Position numbers and translations under genes: made by a program
NCBI GenBank assembly: GCA_028622995.1
Contig: JAJQJQ010000005.1
Span: 4,650,001 to 4,714,000, forward strand
From: Panagrolaimus kolymaensis
Lineage: Eukaryota; Nematoda; Chromadorea; Rhabditida; Panagrolaimidae
Reading direction: 5' to 3'
Length of the DNA: 64,000 nucleotides
Notes under the pieces: model-generated
Told to the model about the DNA's origin: nothing
The model's database searches: none
Seen by the model: the letters and a program-made list of their open reading frames with translations, nothing else
Part shown: piece after piece, positions 45,709 through 59,300 of the stretch
Layout of the letters: the number at the start of each line of letters is the position of its first letter
Numbering within the stretch: the first letter of the stretch is position 1

Positions 45709-48700
45709 ATGAAGTCAACAAATCGAATATTGCCTTTGGCAATTTTATTATTATTATTTATTCATAATACTGTATATGCGGATGAAACACCGCCACCTAA
45801 AATGCGTAAGTTCTTTTTTTTTCACCACTTTTTTGATGATGGGGTGGCTAATTACAATTTTTAATGGAAACATTTGAGAATTTTTTATTGTTTCTCTTTT
45901 TCTCCCCAATGATTATTTTTTATTTCACATTTAATCTCAAATTTCCTCCTTTTTTTGTGTTGTTTTTACTTTCCATTATTCTTATCCCCTTTCAAGTGTT
46001 TTGCACTCCTCTTTTTTTTCTTCAATTCTTCATCGTCTTGATTCCGGCCATGGCATCATTACACCACGGTTCAAGCTAATTGCTGCCTTGTCTTTTGTCC
46101 CCTTCTTTTTTAACTCATTTTAACATCTTTTCTAGATTAATGCATAATTCGATTAATTGCCGCTTTCAAGGATCTTTACTTTTTTTTTGCTCTGTTTCTA
46201 AAAACTAAAAAACTTGACTTAGGAAAGCTTTAAATAATGCAGCAGCGATTTTCTTTCACCCAACTTCAGCAACATTTATCAATCATTTATTGGGTAAGCA
46301 AAGGGACTTTGCCATTTTTGGATGCATAATTGTGGTCAAAAAGTTTCCGGCATTTTTCTCTTCAATGTAAAAACACCAAAGGGTAAAGCAATTTGATCTT
46401 CCCAAAGACGCGGTATTTTTTGTTTGAAGGCCAAAAAAATAGCAATAGACGAAGAAAAAAAGTTGCACGCTTGTATGATGCCGATACTAATTACAGCCTC
46501 GGCAAAGTTTTTTTTCTTCTTCTTCAGAAGAAAAACACTCTTATCGGATGAATTTCTTATAGTCATCATCAAAGAAAAAGAAAAAAAGGGGAAAGAAAAA
46601 AAGCCTAAAGTTAGTCAGCAGTCAAACAGTACGGCTTGAATTTAAAACAATAGCAAGCGAGCGACTCTACTCATCACAATAATGATTGACCTTTTTTGGC
46701 GCATAATTTATTGCTATTTTATGAGTTTCTTTTTTATTTCTTGGATCAGCGGACAATTCCAAAGCATCTTCATTTCGGCAAAAAAATAATATAATCCAAG
46801 AAAGGCGCCAAAAGTGTGCTATTGGGGCTTGATGAAATTTCCATGGATGGAAAATTGTTGCGCAAAGAGAAAAGCTTACCGCTCTCACACAATTATCAGC
46901 GGGTGGTAGTTTTATAACTTGATGGGTCAAAAGTTACAGCAGGTGGTGGTACAAATACATGAACATGAGATGAGAGATGGCTGGATAAGCCGAATACTTG
47001 ACAAAGTTTACTTTTTTGCAAAAGTAGCGGTGAGCATTCCCCTTCTTTTTATCCACTTGATTAACCACACACATAGTCAATTACTTTTATATTTTTTACC
47101 ATCTCATTTACTTTAGTTTAAAAGCGCTGTGTATTTTTTGTTGCCATCATCATCAACAGAAAGAATGGGTACTCTTACAGTCGTTTTTGATCAATGCCGC
47201 TGTCTTTTTTATTCACTTCCACTTCATCATCATCATAACTGCCAGCGTGCGCGCGTAAAAAGTGCCGAAATCTCTGGTTTTTTAGCTTGTCGATCATCAG
47301 CTTTCGCTCGATTGCTTCTTCCGATACTTTCTTTTAAGCGGCAGCTTCTGTACTTTTTTTTTAAAGGAGAGACTAACTGTATATTTGCAGTTAAGATTAA
47401 TACAAAGCATTGACAAAGCACATGCCTGCTTGCTTGCCTGAATTTTTTTGAGCGATAGAAAGCAGATGGACGTTGTTTTTTTTTTATTCTTCTTCGGCAT
47501 TAAAATAAAGGGAAACATTCTAAATTTGAGCTTCTAGGTTTTAAATTGTTTTTTATAAGGTTTTGAAAAAATTTATGTTTTTTTTCTCATCGCAACAAAA
47601 AAATACATTGCTCTTTTGCTTGCTTTTTTTATTCGTTTTACAAAAGAAGCTTTGATCGACTCTAAATAAAAAATTTCTGAGCAGCTTCTTTTGTTAAAAA
47701 AAAAGAAGATGATAGAATCATATTCTTTCGCAAAACTAAAAGTCTGGTTCCATTTTTTTTAATTCGATAAAGCAGAAATGCAAAGTGACGATTCTATTGT
47801 GTTGCACCACAAATGTATAAAGTAACCGGTTGCATTTTTCGTTAGTTGCTAGTTAGAAACATTTTATGAAGGAAAAGTATTTGCTTGATGAAGTTTTACA
47901 CTTTTTGACCATTATTTTAAAGAGTATCTTGAAGCAAAAAATGAACGTCTCCGTGTCTGTTTCATTTCCCCTTTTTTGACATTTTGTTTTGGTTGCGAGA
48001 AAAATGAAAATTGCAAAAATAAAAATAAAAAGCACTATCTATTTTCGTTGAACGTAATGATGAGCAAACAAAAAACCGCGGCAGCAGCTTGTAAATGCTT
48101 CTTCTTCTCTCTATCCTTTATCTTTATTTTTTTCACGATGAAAAAGCAGAAGATCAAAATTTACATACCAAATACACAGCAAAGTAGTGACAGTCGGAGA
48201 GTTTTTAGTACCTTAAAAAATATTTCGAAAAGGAAAAGTGAAAATGAAATGCACGCGATTGCGTTTGTCTATTTATCTTTATTTGCTTGCTTCGAATTTT
48301 TAGAATCGAGAAAAGGTCAAAACAAAAAATTTGTTACAGGGCTGTTGTTCAAAAACTCTTAAAAAATAAAAATTAGGAAGAGGATATATTTAATGGAGCA
48401 ATAAAGAAATATATTAAAAAGCAACTAATAACATACAATTTTTTTAGAAGAAGGATTACATTGTGAAGGTGAAACAGCAAAACTTTCATGTCCAAATGGA
48501 ACTGTAATTTCTATCCAACTTGCAAATTATGGTCGATTTAGTGTTATACCTTGTAATCCATCTGGAGATGATACCGTCAGCGTTTCATGCCATAATGATA
48601 AAACAGTTGAAATTTTAAAAAACAGGTTGGTTATTGTACACTTTTATTGGAGGGGTATTACAATTTTCTCTTTTATGTCTAAATTCCATCTTTTTTTCTT

Positions 48701-51700
48701 CATTTTCATGTTATTTACAAACATTGTAGTTAGTTTTTTCTCCTTGTTTATTGAAGGGTCATTTATTTTTTCATTCTCAAACCTTCAAATTTTGCCTTTG
48801 AAAATGCATAGGGAAAGCGAAAAAAAAAATTGAGTGTTAAATTGTTAGGTTTGAATGACAGACAGCAGCAGCATCATCAAAATCATGGAAAAATAAGCAA
48901 CAAACTACTATTGCAATGCGGTCTTTTATTATCCAAGGGAAAGATGAATAAAATGCAATGAGGCTTATGTACCGCAATGCTGATGATGATGCCCTGTTTT
49001 TCCCTACAATTTTTACAAAAGAAAAAATATATAAAAAGACCGCTCTTTTATTCATTCTTTGGTGGCATAATCCGACGATAAGATAGAAAATGAAAGCTCG
49101 AGACAATTTTCATAAGGTCGTCATCATCGTAGTCTTTTGCGGCGGCATTGTTTTTATTCTCCAAAAGTCTCGTCTTTTTTTGATCGGATCTTGACTTTGA
49201 AGAAGCTGTTTTTTTAGTTTAGTTTTAATGTTAAACTTTTTTCTTTATTTTTCGATTGAAACATTTTCTTTTTAACATATAAGATTGATGAATCAAAGAA
49301 ACTATGAAGAAAAAAAGCAAAAATAATTTCTGACGAAAAAAATGATATTGATTTTTAAAATCCATATACAAAAGGTTTTTTTTTCTTTAAAAGCTTTAAA
49401 TTTTTTGTGTGCATCATTTGTTCACCGGAAAGGCATCAATTAGTAGTAACAATGTTTGTTAAGCTTGAAAAAATCCAGATGGGTTTGTTTTTTCTCCTCT
49501 TGACCCGGTCACCTGGAAATGTGAAAAGCTTTTTTATGGAATGAATGACAATTGAAGGTAAAAAAAAAAACAGAGAATGAATCGTCAATTTTTTGAATGT
49601 TAGTTTTGGCATCATCATCATCAGCTTAATATAGAAAAACTGAAAGAAGAATAAACTTTACAATTATTATTTACACTTGCGTCACTCACACATTTGGCAG
49701 ATTTCATTTTTATAATTCTCTACGAAGTTGGTAATGATCGCTCGCTCATTACCCGATTAACTAACTATTTTTTTTTGAATGATTTTCTTTTTCTCGAGAA
49801 AAAAATCGGATTAACAAAAACACCTCCGAGATTCGTTCGTTTTTTGTATAGCTCAGATTTCTCGATTAGAGGGAGTTAAGTCAATTTATCATAGTCGAAT
49901 AAAAATATATACCTGGCTATTTTATTTTTTGGCATTAGACAGTTCTTTGAATGAATATAAAAACATTACCATTAAAGGCTCAAATTTCAACTTACAAAAA
50001 TTCTAAAAATAAAGAGGTTAACTGCGGTTATGTTTTTGCTTTCTTCTAATTGGTACTGTAGAATAGTCGAACTAACAAAACTCTCCATCGATCATCATGA
50101 TTTTTTATGCCGTTTCCTGCATCTTCATGTTGTGTTGTTACAACACCAAAAAAAAAACTCAGCGATGCACAAAAAAGACCTTGGAGGTTTTTTTTATTGG
50201 AGTCTATGACAAAAAATAGTCTCTTCACTTCATTCATCAATGAACGGCTAATTGACTTTCAAGGTACAATGAAAAGAAAAAAGGAAATGAATATGGTTGT
50301 TGTTTTTCTATCACCTTTCTTTTTGCTCTTACTTTTCCATGCACATCATTTTTTTTATTGTGACCATAATGGAGTGAGTCAACTCATTGCATCCATCGCC
50401 TTGGCACACGGGGAAAAACTATTCTCCCGCGCGACAGCCGTTGAATCCATTCATTCAATAACAAAATTTGACAATAGCAGCCAATTTGAAAACGCGTGCA
50501 TGCATGATGGTGTTCAAGCAGAAGCAAGGAGCAAATTGAAAACATGTGTTTTTACAAGATTTTTTTTATTTCGAGGCCACCATCATCGTTGATGGCAGTG
50601 GAAATGAGATGAAGCGTCTGGTGCCAATTTTATTTTATCCTCACTCATTTTTTAACGGCAAAAAGAAAAAACAAATTTGAAAATAAAAAATTATTGGATT
50701 TTAGTTGGTTGACTGATTTTTGGAGGAATATGATTTTTAACACCTGCTTATTTTTTTCCAGCTAACCTTTTTTGAACCTTTAATTTTTCACATAAAGCAA
50801 AAAACCTTTAAAAAGCGGATTCAATTTTTGCATTTTTTTTACGAAATAAAGTTGATATTTGAGAAGCTCAAAACAAAACTCGCTAGTCCACGACTTTCTT
50901 CCTTTTTTTAAATGCCGGGTCATTGTTTGTCTTGGCATCATCGAGCAGTGCAACATGAGTCAGACTAAAGAAAAAAGTGATTGGAATAATAATAAAAAGA
51001 AAACCAAGGGATGCGCAACTTTTTTCATCAAATTCTAATTCTTAGTCGATAAAGAAAAGTAGTGTCGGCACGCTTTCTTTCCCCTCTTCCATCTATGGCG
51101 AAAAAAAGAAAATGATTGATGACACATTTGGATGCATGCTAAAACGGCTAAAAATGGCTTCTCAAATGTGCATAGAAAAGTTAAGTGTTGAAAAAAAAAG
51201 TAAAGCTTTTGGTTGCGCAGTAGCTTTGATTTATGATTGTCGACAACTAGGAATCTCCTCAAACATTTTTCGAGCCTTTAGGGTAATAGGAGAGAAGCAG
51301 CGGCAAAAATAGACGGAAGTCGGCGAGGATCAAAAATAAAAAATATAAAAGAAGCTTTCAAGGATTTAGCGCATTTCTTGACTTCCTGCTTTTTCTCTCT
51401 TCTGCTTTTTCATTTTTAAAAACAACGGAACAATACAGTCACACTTTTCTGCAGGTGACAGCTTCCATTCATTCAAACAAATTTATTTTATTTTTACTAA
51501 ATTACTAGGTTTCAAAACTGATTGACACAATTTCAATTTTATTCTTTAAAAACACTTTAAAAAAATATTTGTTAGCAAGCATTGCCATGGAAAAAAGAGA
51601 AAGAAAGCTACCAATTTTGACACGTTTGAATTTTTTTCCTTCTTCTCAATAAACTTATTTGCTAAAACTAAAAGTAGTTTAAGTCATTTTCATTTGGAAG

Positions 51701-54700
51701 AAAAAATCTTTTCCCTTTTTAACTGAGTAAGATGACCCTTTTGGTTATTATTGGCAGTCGTCGTCGGCAATTAATTTATCTCTGCTGCTTTTTTTGAAAG
51801 AAGAAAGCTTCATCCACACAAATTGCAAGGCGGTATTGAAAGAAGAAGCGGTGGCGCTAATGGATTACATAAACGTTGCTGCTGGTATGGAAAAAAGACT
51901 CTTGGGAGGCCATCAGCATTGGTACGAAGACAACAACGACAATACTATATTTGAAAGTGGTGGTGTGAAAGCAAAGAGGCTAATTGCATGAAACCGAAGG
52001 AACTGACTTTCTTTTCCATCACTTTTTTTTAGAAAAATAAGTTTAACTAATTTTTTGTTGTTGTTAGTTTGTGACATTTCCCGAACATGAAAAACATATG
52101 AGATAGAAAAGATAGAAAAAAATTGGTTGGTCATCATTGTTTGCTCGACTGGAAATAAGCGCTTTTTATTTTATCTAAAAAAAAGTATGCAAATGTATTC
52201 TTCATTTCTCTCATTATTTACTTGACGACACTAAAAAGTATGAATCAGTTAGCTAGCATCAAAGGTTGTAAAAAAGTATAGCGAAAAGAATTTAAAAATT
52301 TCAATCAAATGAAAAATCATGAAGGGCAATAATTACAATTTGAAACTGATAAAGCATTTTGAGAGGGACTAAAAAATTTAAAACAATAATTCAGATGTGA
52401 ACATCGACATCGTTGTTTCATTGCTGTTTCAACAAAAGCATTTGGAGATGAATGTCCTGGTACACCTAAATATCTTGAAATGGCATATTCTTGCATTCAA
52501 GGTACGATCTTATTTTAAGAGTCTTTTTTTGTCGATGTTGATTGGCTTCCTACTGTGTTCGTTTATTTATTTTTTTGTTAAGTGGCTTGTTTTTTTTTCT
52601 CTTGAACTTGTTGATCTTGTTTATTTTTTTTGTTTGTTTGTCTTAAATGGGGCTAGCTACTTTTAAGTTATTTTATTAACTTTAGTTTAGCTTTTTAAAT
52701 TTGGTTTTAAAAAATGTGATTGTGATTGGTTTTATTTATCATTATTTCTTAGGTGTCAAAATCAACGCGAATGTGAAGCAGAAGTTTTGAATACATTCTT
52801 CGGTGATGCGTGTCCTGAATCATCCAAATATCTTGAAGTTAAATATATTTGTGTGCCTCCAACCGGTATGTAAATGTTGTAAATTTATTGTTGCTTAAGT
52901 TTATTAAAATGTAGCATTAGTAAATAATTATTAACTATTTTTGTTTAGCTACAACAACCACAACTACGACCACACCAATTCCAACGACAACCACCACATC
53001 TTCAAGTACAACACCCGCTAATGGCATTGAAAACCCATCTCTTACTTCTGCATTACCAACTTCAGCTCCAAAATTTTGTGAATCAGTTTATGCTCGACAT
53101 ATTCGTTGGCCTAAAACTGAAAGTGGGAGTATTGCGAGAGTGAAATGCCCAGTGGAAACTCACGGTGAAGCTGAATGGTTTTGTTCCATCGAGGGTAAAT
53201 GGGAACCTTCAACTGGTGCAGATTTATCTGGTTGTATTTCAACTTGGAGTAAAAAGCTTGAAGATGACGTTGAAACTTCACCAGATGATAGTTTAATTCA
53301 ACTTGAAACTTTAAAAGAAATCCATGGACATACTCGACGAGAGCAATTAATTGGTGGAGAATTAATTAAAATTGCAACCATTGTTAAAAAGGTTGTTCAT
53401 AATTATGTCAATATTATGCGATCAACCGTTGCTTCTAAAGAAAGCCATTCAACAAGTATGGATATGAATAAGGTTAGACATTTCAACGCCCTCAGAAATT
53501 TCTAAAAATTTTAAATTTTAGTTTTTGGTTGAAACCATTAATCTTTTATTATCAACACATCAAGATGAAGCTTGGTTGGATATAAATCCTACCAAACAAA
53601 GAGATGTTGCAAGCATTTTGTTAGATTCATCTGAAAAATTACTTGCTTCATTATTTCCTGTAACCGCTTCAACTTCACCCGAATCAAGTTCAGATAATTT
53701 TGTTGCAAAACCCCATATTAAAGCTCAAGTTTCTACTGTATCCATTTATGATTACGTTTCATTTCCTGCCATTCCAATGACCAATGATATTGTTCATATT
53801 CCTAAAGAAGCTCTTGAAGTTAGCGGTGGACGTAAGTGTCTTTACATATTTTATTTTTTTTCTAATTACAATATTTTCAGATAATGCGCAAGTAGTTTAT
53901 TCTAATTATGATGGGTTTCAAAGATATCTTCAACCACAAAATATTGAAGCATCTGAATTTTCTAAAAAATTGGTTTCACGAATTCTAACCATCTCAATCG
54001 TGCGACATGGACGTCCACAACCCATTCATCGAATTGCTAGACCCGCAGTTCTTTCATTTCATACTCAAGTTTCACCGAATCTTACAAATCCTCAATGTGT
54101 ATGGTGGGATTCTTCCATTCGTGATTGGTCTACCAATGGCTGTACATTGAAAAGCCACAATGGTTCTATAACCATTTGTGAATGTTCACATTTAACTCAT
54201 TTCGCAATATTAATGGATGTAAAAGGTATTCAACTTCCAGCATTCCACGAAATGGCTCTTACAATTATTACCTATGTTGGTTGCCTGCTTTCAATTATTT
54301 GTTTACTTCTTTCATTTATTGCTTTCTTCATTTTTGGTGATTCTTCTTGTGATCGAAATTCCATTCATATGAATCTTAGTTTCACCTTAGCTATAGCTGA
54401 AATTGTATTCTTATTTGGTATTTATCGAACGGATGATAAATTAACGTGTAGCATTGTTGGAGCAGTTTTACAATATTTCTTCCTTTCTGCTTTTTGTTGG
54501 ATGTCGTTCGAGGGATTACAGCTTTATTTTATGCTAGTTCAAGTCTTTTCATCCAAACGATCTCGAAAACCATTCTTTTATATTATTGCTTATGGATTCC
54601 CTGCAATAGTAAGCGCATGTTCATTTTATTGGAATCCTCAAGGATTTGGAACTAATAGACATTGTTGGCTTTCAACGGATAATTATTTCATTTTAACTTT

Positions 54701-56362
54701 TGTTGGTCCAGCAGCTTTCATCCTTTTTTGGAATTTACTATTCCTTCTAATGACTTTTTGTATCGTTTGTAAGCATTCGAATGTTGGATATAAACCATGC
54801 AAACATGATTTTGATACAATCAAAATGGTTCGTGCATGGTTAAAAGGAAGCTTTGCCCTTGTATTTCTTCTTGGATTAACATGGTGTACAGGATTCTTTT
54901 GGATTGATCAAAAAACTGTTTGGGTTGCATATGTTTTTACCGTACTTAATACCCTTCAAGGTGTATTTATTTTTGTTTTTCATATTTGGCTAAATGATAA
55001 GGTTTGTTTATAAAATTTTTTTTATTTAAGCTTACAGTAAAAATTTTTGCAGATGCATATTGATTACGAAAATTGGGTTCGTCGAAATGATTGGTTACCT
55101 GGTTGTTTACGTGATCCAGCTTTGAACGTTCATGAACGTCGAACTGGCCCATATGTTCCATCAACAGCTACTTCATCAGCGCATTGTGGAACTTCAGATT
55201 CCTCAAATGGTTCTGATGGAATGGTTAGTCAAAATTTTTAAAACCCTTTTATTTAGCTTTTTTAAATTAACTTTAAATCATTTATAAAATTATTTTTTAA
55301 CTTATCATTACCTAATTTTATTTTTGCACACAGAATTCACAAACATTTCCACGTAAGTCTCGAGGATATCGACCACAGTCTCGCACACATTATGAAGTAA
55401 ATAATGATAGCAGCATAGACCCATTATTATATACTGGACAATGTCCCAATTGTTCACATTCCACAACCATTTTATATTCAGCTTCGAATACGCTTCGAGG
55501 GGAATACTCTGAAAATCCTTTACCTGAAACTCCCGATGAACCATTTTATTCTCCAACATCAAGAAAAAATAAGCGGACACCACTTTCAGCAATCAATGTG
55601 AGCTAGTGTGAATATAAAAAAGGGTTTTCTTGGTTGTATCGGTGGTGGTCAATGTGTGGCTTTTTTGTCTTAACTTTAACTAACCTTTGCACTGTCGTTA
55701 TTACATCCTTATTTTTTCTTGTGTTCGGTGTTTATTGGTTTTGGATGGATAAGAAATCTAAATAATAATAGCTTTTTAGTTCCCCGGTCAACAATGGACT
55801 CTTGATCGATTTGGTAATCCACCATCCCATGGTGAAAGAAAACTTTACAATGCTTCATTGAAAGAGGCAATGAGTAATTATCATCAACATCGAATGCCAG
55901 ATGGTAAAATCCTTAAAGAAAAAAGGCGTAATTAATTAACAAAAAAACTTTTTTAGAAACATATGATTATGCAACCATTCCATATGATTCAAATTTTCAT
56001 CAGCCATCAAATCAATCACCAACAATTAATTCATACCGCCCCAATTATGGCGTTGATCTTTACCCAGTAACAATCCCATCAAATTCTCAATATCCAAGGC
56101 CTCCACCAAATTTTAAGCCTCCCCAACCTCCATTGAAACCTCCACCACCTCAAATTACTTCCATTCCAGTTAGTGATGATTCAGCCTATTCTGATAGTGG
56201 AGCATCGTCTTCTCGATCACCTAATTCCATTGTTTCAAGAAATGGAACAATGCTTCTTAGAATGGTATAAAATTTTTAAAACCTTTTTTACTTTTATCTA
56301 AACAAAAAATTGTATTTCAGGACCTCACCAAAAATCCGCCAGTATTTTGTGAAGATGTTTAA
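45709..56362 (+). CDS. lat-1: Latrophilin-type adhesion GPCR
   Basis: Exons: 45709-45805, 48448-48625, then either 52395-52501 or 52753-52865, 52949-53472, 53522-53831, 53881-55001, 55053-55223, 55334-55597, 55780-55903, 55957-56264, 56321-56362; 1081 or 1083 residues. Order: signal peptide; RBL/SUEL lectin domain (residues ~34-130, e.g. ISIQLANYGRFSV, FGDxC...KYLE); Thr-rich linker; hormone-receptor domain (ESVYARHIRWPK ... GKWEPSTGADLSGC); GAIN domain with GPS (CVWWDSSIRDWSTNGC, CECSHLTHFAIL; cleavage expected between L and T). The seven-helix family B2 receptor follows, then a long cytoplasmic tail with a proline-rich part, ending FCEDV. Latrophilins act in synaptic signalling and, in C. 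elegans, embryonic tissue polarity. Introns 1 and 2 are 2.6 and 3.8 kb, far longer than others here, and probably hold regulatory elements. Signal peptide and first lectin half are single small exons. Confidence 0.95.
45806..48447 (+). other. lat-1 intron 1
   Basis: 2.6 kb between the signal-peptide exon and the first lectin exon, starting GTAAG and ending TTTTTTTAG. T-rich with no credible internal exon seen. Apparent frames are low complexity. Confidence 0.6.
48626..52394 (+). other. lat-1 intron 2
   Basis: 3.8 kb before the alternative lectin exons. Low-complexity DNA. I found no further copy of the alternative exon, but a diverged one could be missed by eye. Confidence 0.55.
52395..52501 (+). 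other. lat-1 alternative exon A (second half of lectin domain)
   Basis: 107 bases, preceded by ATTCAG and followed by GTACG. Read in phase with the upstream exon it gives RCEHRHRCFIAVS, then AFGDECPGTPKYLEMAYSC. This is the C-terminal half of an RBL lectin domain, with its cysteines and the FGDxC...KYLE signature. Entry phase 2 and exit phase 1 equal those of exon B. Confidence 0.8.
52753..52865 (+). other. lat-1 alternative exon B (second half of lectin domain)
   Basis: 113 bases, preceded by TTTCTTAG and followed by GTATG. Encodes RCQNQRECEAEVL, then FFGDACPESSKYLEVKYICV. Homologous to exon A (same cysteines, FGDxC and KYLE) but with different surface residues. Same phases as A. Splicing A to B gives a stop within about 13 codons. 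Confidence 0.85.
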
Positions 56363-59300
56363 AAAGTTCTCAAATAATTATTTTTATATCAATTTGTTAG
56401 AACCGGTGTAAATCTAAATTCTCTAAAAAATAATAATATTAACTCTGTGAAAATTTTTTAATAATAATTGTTGATATGGTTTTCTTTTGAATTAAAAAAG
56501 TGAGGATCGAAAACCGTTGTGGAGAGCACTTGTAATAAAGAGTCTCTGGAATGTCCAACTCAAAAAAGTGATTCTTGTCAAGGGATATGATACCACAAAT
56601 AAAAATTTATAAATTTTATGTATGTTTGTATTTTTTTTTGTAAATTAAATTGTTAAAAATTTTTTTAAACGTGTATCTTTTTTTGTTGCGTTGAATGTTT
56701 AATTGCAAACTTTGCATTTAGGAAGTTTTATAATGAAATGTTTTATCGCTGTGCCATTCCTTCTTTGTTGTTCCATTTTTCTTTCAAGCCTTCTTCTTCT
56801 TTTTTTGTATTTTTTTTGTTCTGTTGTGAAAAAGTGACTGTTTTAATGATTTTCTACAAATTCATCATTGCTCTTAATTGCAAGCCTTTTTTTATAGGCT
56901 AATAAGAAACTAAAGATGCATGCTTTTGGGAAATGCCATTTATGTAGTTAATTGATTCAGTCACTTTTAAACTCGGAAGAAAAAAGCGCTCGGTTTTTTG
57001 TTTTTATTTTTGATTGTTTTTTAATATATAAAAAAGAGAATATATTTTTGAAATAAACGAATTTTTATGATTGTTAAAAAGGTTTTCATGCTTTAATTTT
57101 TTTTTCTTTAAATGCGGAAGCATTATGAAAATCTGTTTTCTGCCAGAGGCACTTGACTTTCTTGCAACAAAAAACGATGCATCTCAAAAACGTGCGATTT
57201 TTTGAAGATGTTTCCTCTCTTTCACAAGTACATGTGAGCAATCTATCAACCGTTTAAAAAAGAAAAGAAAATTCTGATTCCCTTGGCATCAAGTAATCTC
57301 TTCACGCATACCAGACACATAGTCGACGAACATCAAGAAAATAAATAAAAAAACAAAGAAGGAAACAAATGTTTTTTCCTTTTGCCCTTCTGCCTTCATC
57401 GATGCAATAAAGTGATAAGCTTTTTTTTTGAAGACTTTTTTCTCTCAAGGGTTTAATCCATCCTTCTTTCTTCCTTCTTTGGTCTAAAACCTTTTGATTA
57501 AACGAGAAATTTTCTTGGAGTTGCCTTTTTTTAAAAACAAAGAAAAAATTTAAAAAATTTTGGATAGCTTTTATCTTTTTTTAAAACTTTTGTTTTTAGC
57601 ATGAAACACGCCTGTTTTTTTTCTCCTTCCTGTTCGAACTTCGACGCATCAAAATCACACTTTTTTTTGTGCGTGCAAATGTTCAAGGAAAAAAATATTG
57701 AATTGAAATGATTTGATTTTTTTGGGGGAAGAAAGGATATGTATTTTAAAGCCATTTGTTTCATTCATTCAACAAACTTCGCTTTTTTATTTTTATTTGA
57801 TTTTTAAGAGATAAACTTTTTTTGATTTCTTTTTGATTTTTCACGATGATCAGGTGCCATAATATTTTCTTGAAAATGATTTGCTTTTCATTTTCGTAGA
57901 AAATAAAAAACCGTTAAACTTTTATTTGTATTTTATGCATTTTGATAAAATTAAACTTTGAAGAAGAAAAAAAGTGCCGTGCCAGTTAGAGCTTGTTTTA
58001 TCAAAGAACTTTGGCACCTAAATTTTACTTTTTCTAAATTTTAGGATGTCAAAGTGTCATTTAATGTATCCTTAAAATTGATATTAACCTTTTAAGGAGC
58101 TTGATTTTGAAAGATCTCTTAGTAGTTGACAGCACAAATTCTTCGACCTCTAATGTTTTTTTTTGTTTTTCAATGTCATCTGTCAAGAAGAATCCCCCAT
58201 CTTTATAGCACTTATATATACTTCTCTTCAAAGGAATATAAAAATAAGCAATTTTCATTTTTGTTTTTTACTCATCTTTCTCTTTAAAAAATATTGCTTT
58301 TATTTACTCAAACTTGTTATCATTTTTATGAAATATTTCAAGCTTTATTGTTATTTGGTTGATTATTTTCATGCAAGGTTAAAGAGTTTTACCCTAATAT
58401 TTATAATCAAAAATGTGGCTTCAACTAAACTACTATTATTTTAAGGGACTACGTAAACAATAATAACCACATATTAGTTTATAGTATTATTTTATTTTAC
58501 AACTTTAATTTAATACTTCTTTTCCTTTTCACGACCTAACAACTTTATCATCATAGCTATGGATGGTCACATAGTTTCTTCTATTTTTTTTTTGAAGTGT
58601 AAATTTTTAAAATTCACGTATAAAAAAATGTGCCATGGCCCTTTTTTCTTTTGAGCAGCTTCAAAGAAAAAACATTAGCCTAAATTTTCTTTTTCAAAGC
58701 TATTTTTCTTATTCTTTCTTTTCTTTTTTTTGCCTTTGTTTAAGTCCATCCAATGGTTCAGCGTTCTTTCTTTTTTGAAAAAGAAGGACCACTCACTTTA
58801 AGCTTAACATAAAATGAAATTAGAATTAGCAAATTACACTGTCTTCAAAGCTTGCCCATTTTTTTCGGGCCAAAAAAATAAATTTGGTTTTTTCTTTTCA
58901 CAAAAATGAGTATCAATCTTTTTTCTCATTTCCACTCTTTTTCCATCTTCTTCCTTTTCGCTTTCGTGTTTTAAATGTTTGCGCCAGCGATGGCAGCCAA
59001 TAGACAAATCTGTCTATCGCAACCGACAGCCCCACACTTTTTTGCGCCAGACAACGAAAGAAATTTTTTTTTACCGTGTCTGTCGGTTGCGATAGACAGA
59101 TTTGTCTATTGGCTGCCATCGCTGGTTTGCGCCCATATATTTTTTTCTTCTAAGAATATCTAAAAAGGGCAAAAATTACTTTCTCCCCATAAATATGTTT
59201 CTCTCCATGGATAAGTTATTCTTGTAGCATTAAACTCGAAGAAGGAGAAAAAACATCTGTCGTCAAATTAAAGTTTACCATTTTTAAAAAATTAATATGC

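Noticed and set aside
50107..50592. 161-codon frame inside lat-1 intron 2
   Set aside because: Low-complexity, with Phe/Leu runs over poly-T, no splice or domain support, and it lies inside a well-defined intron.
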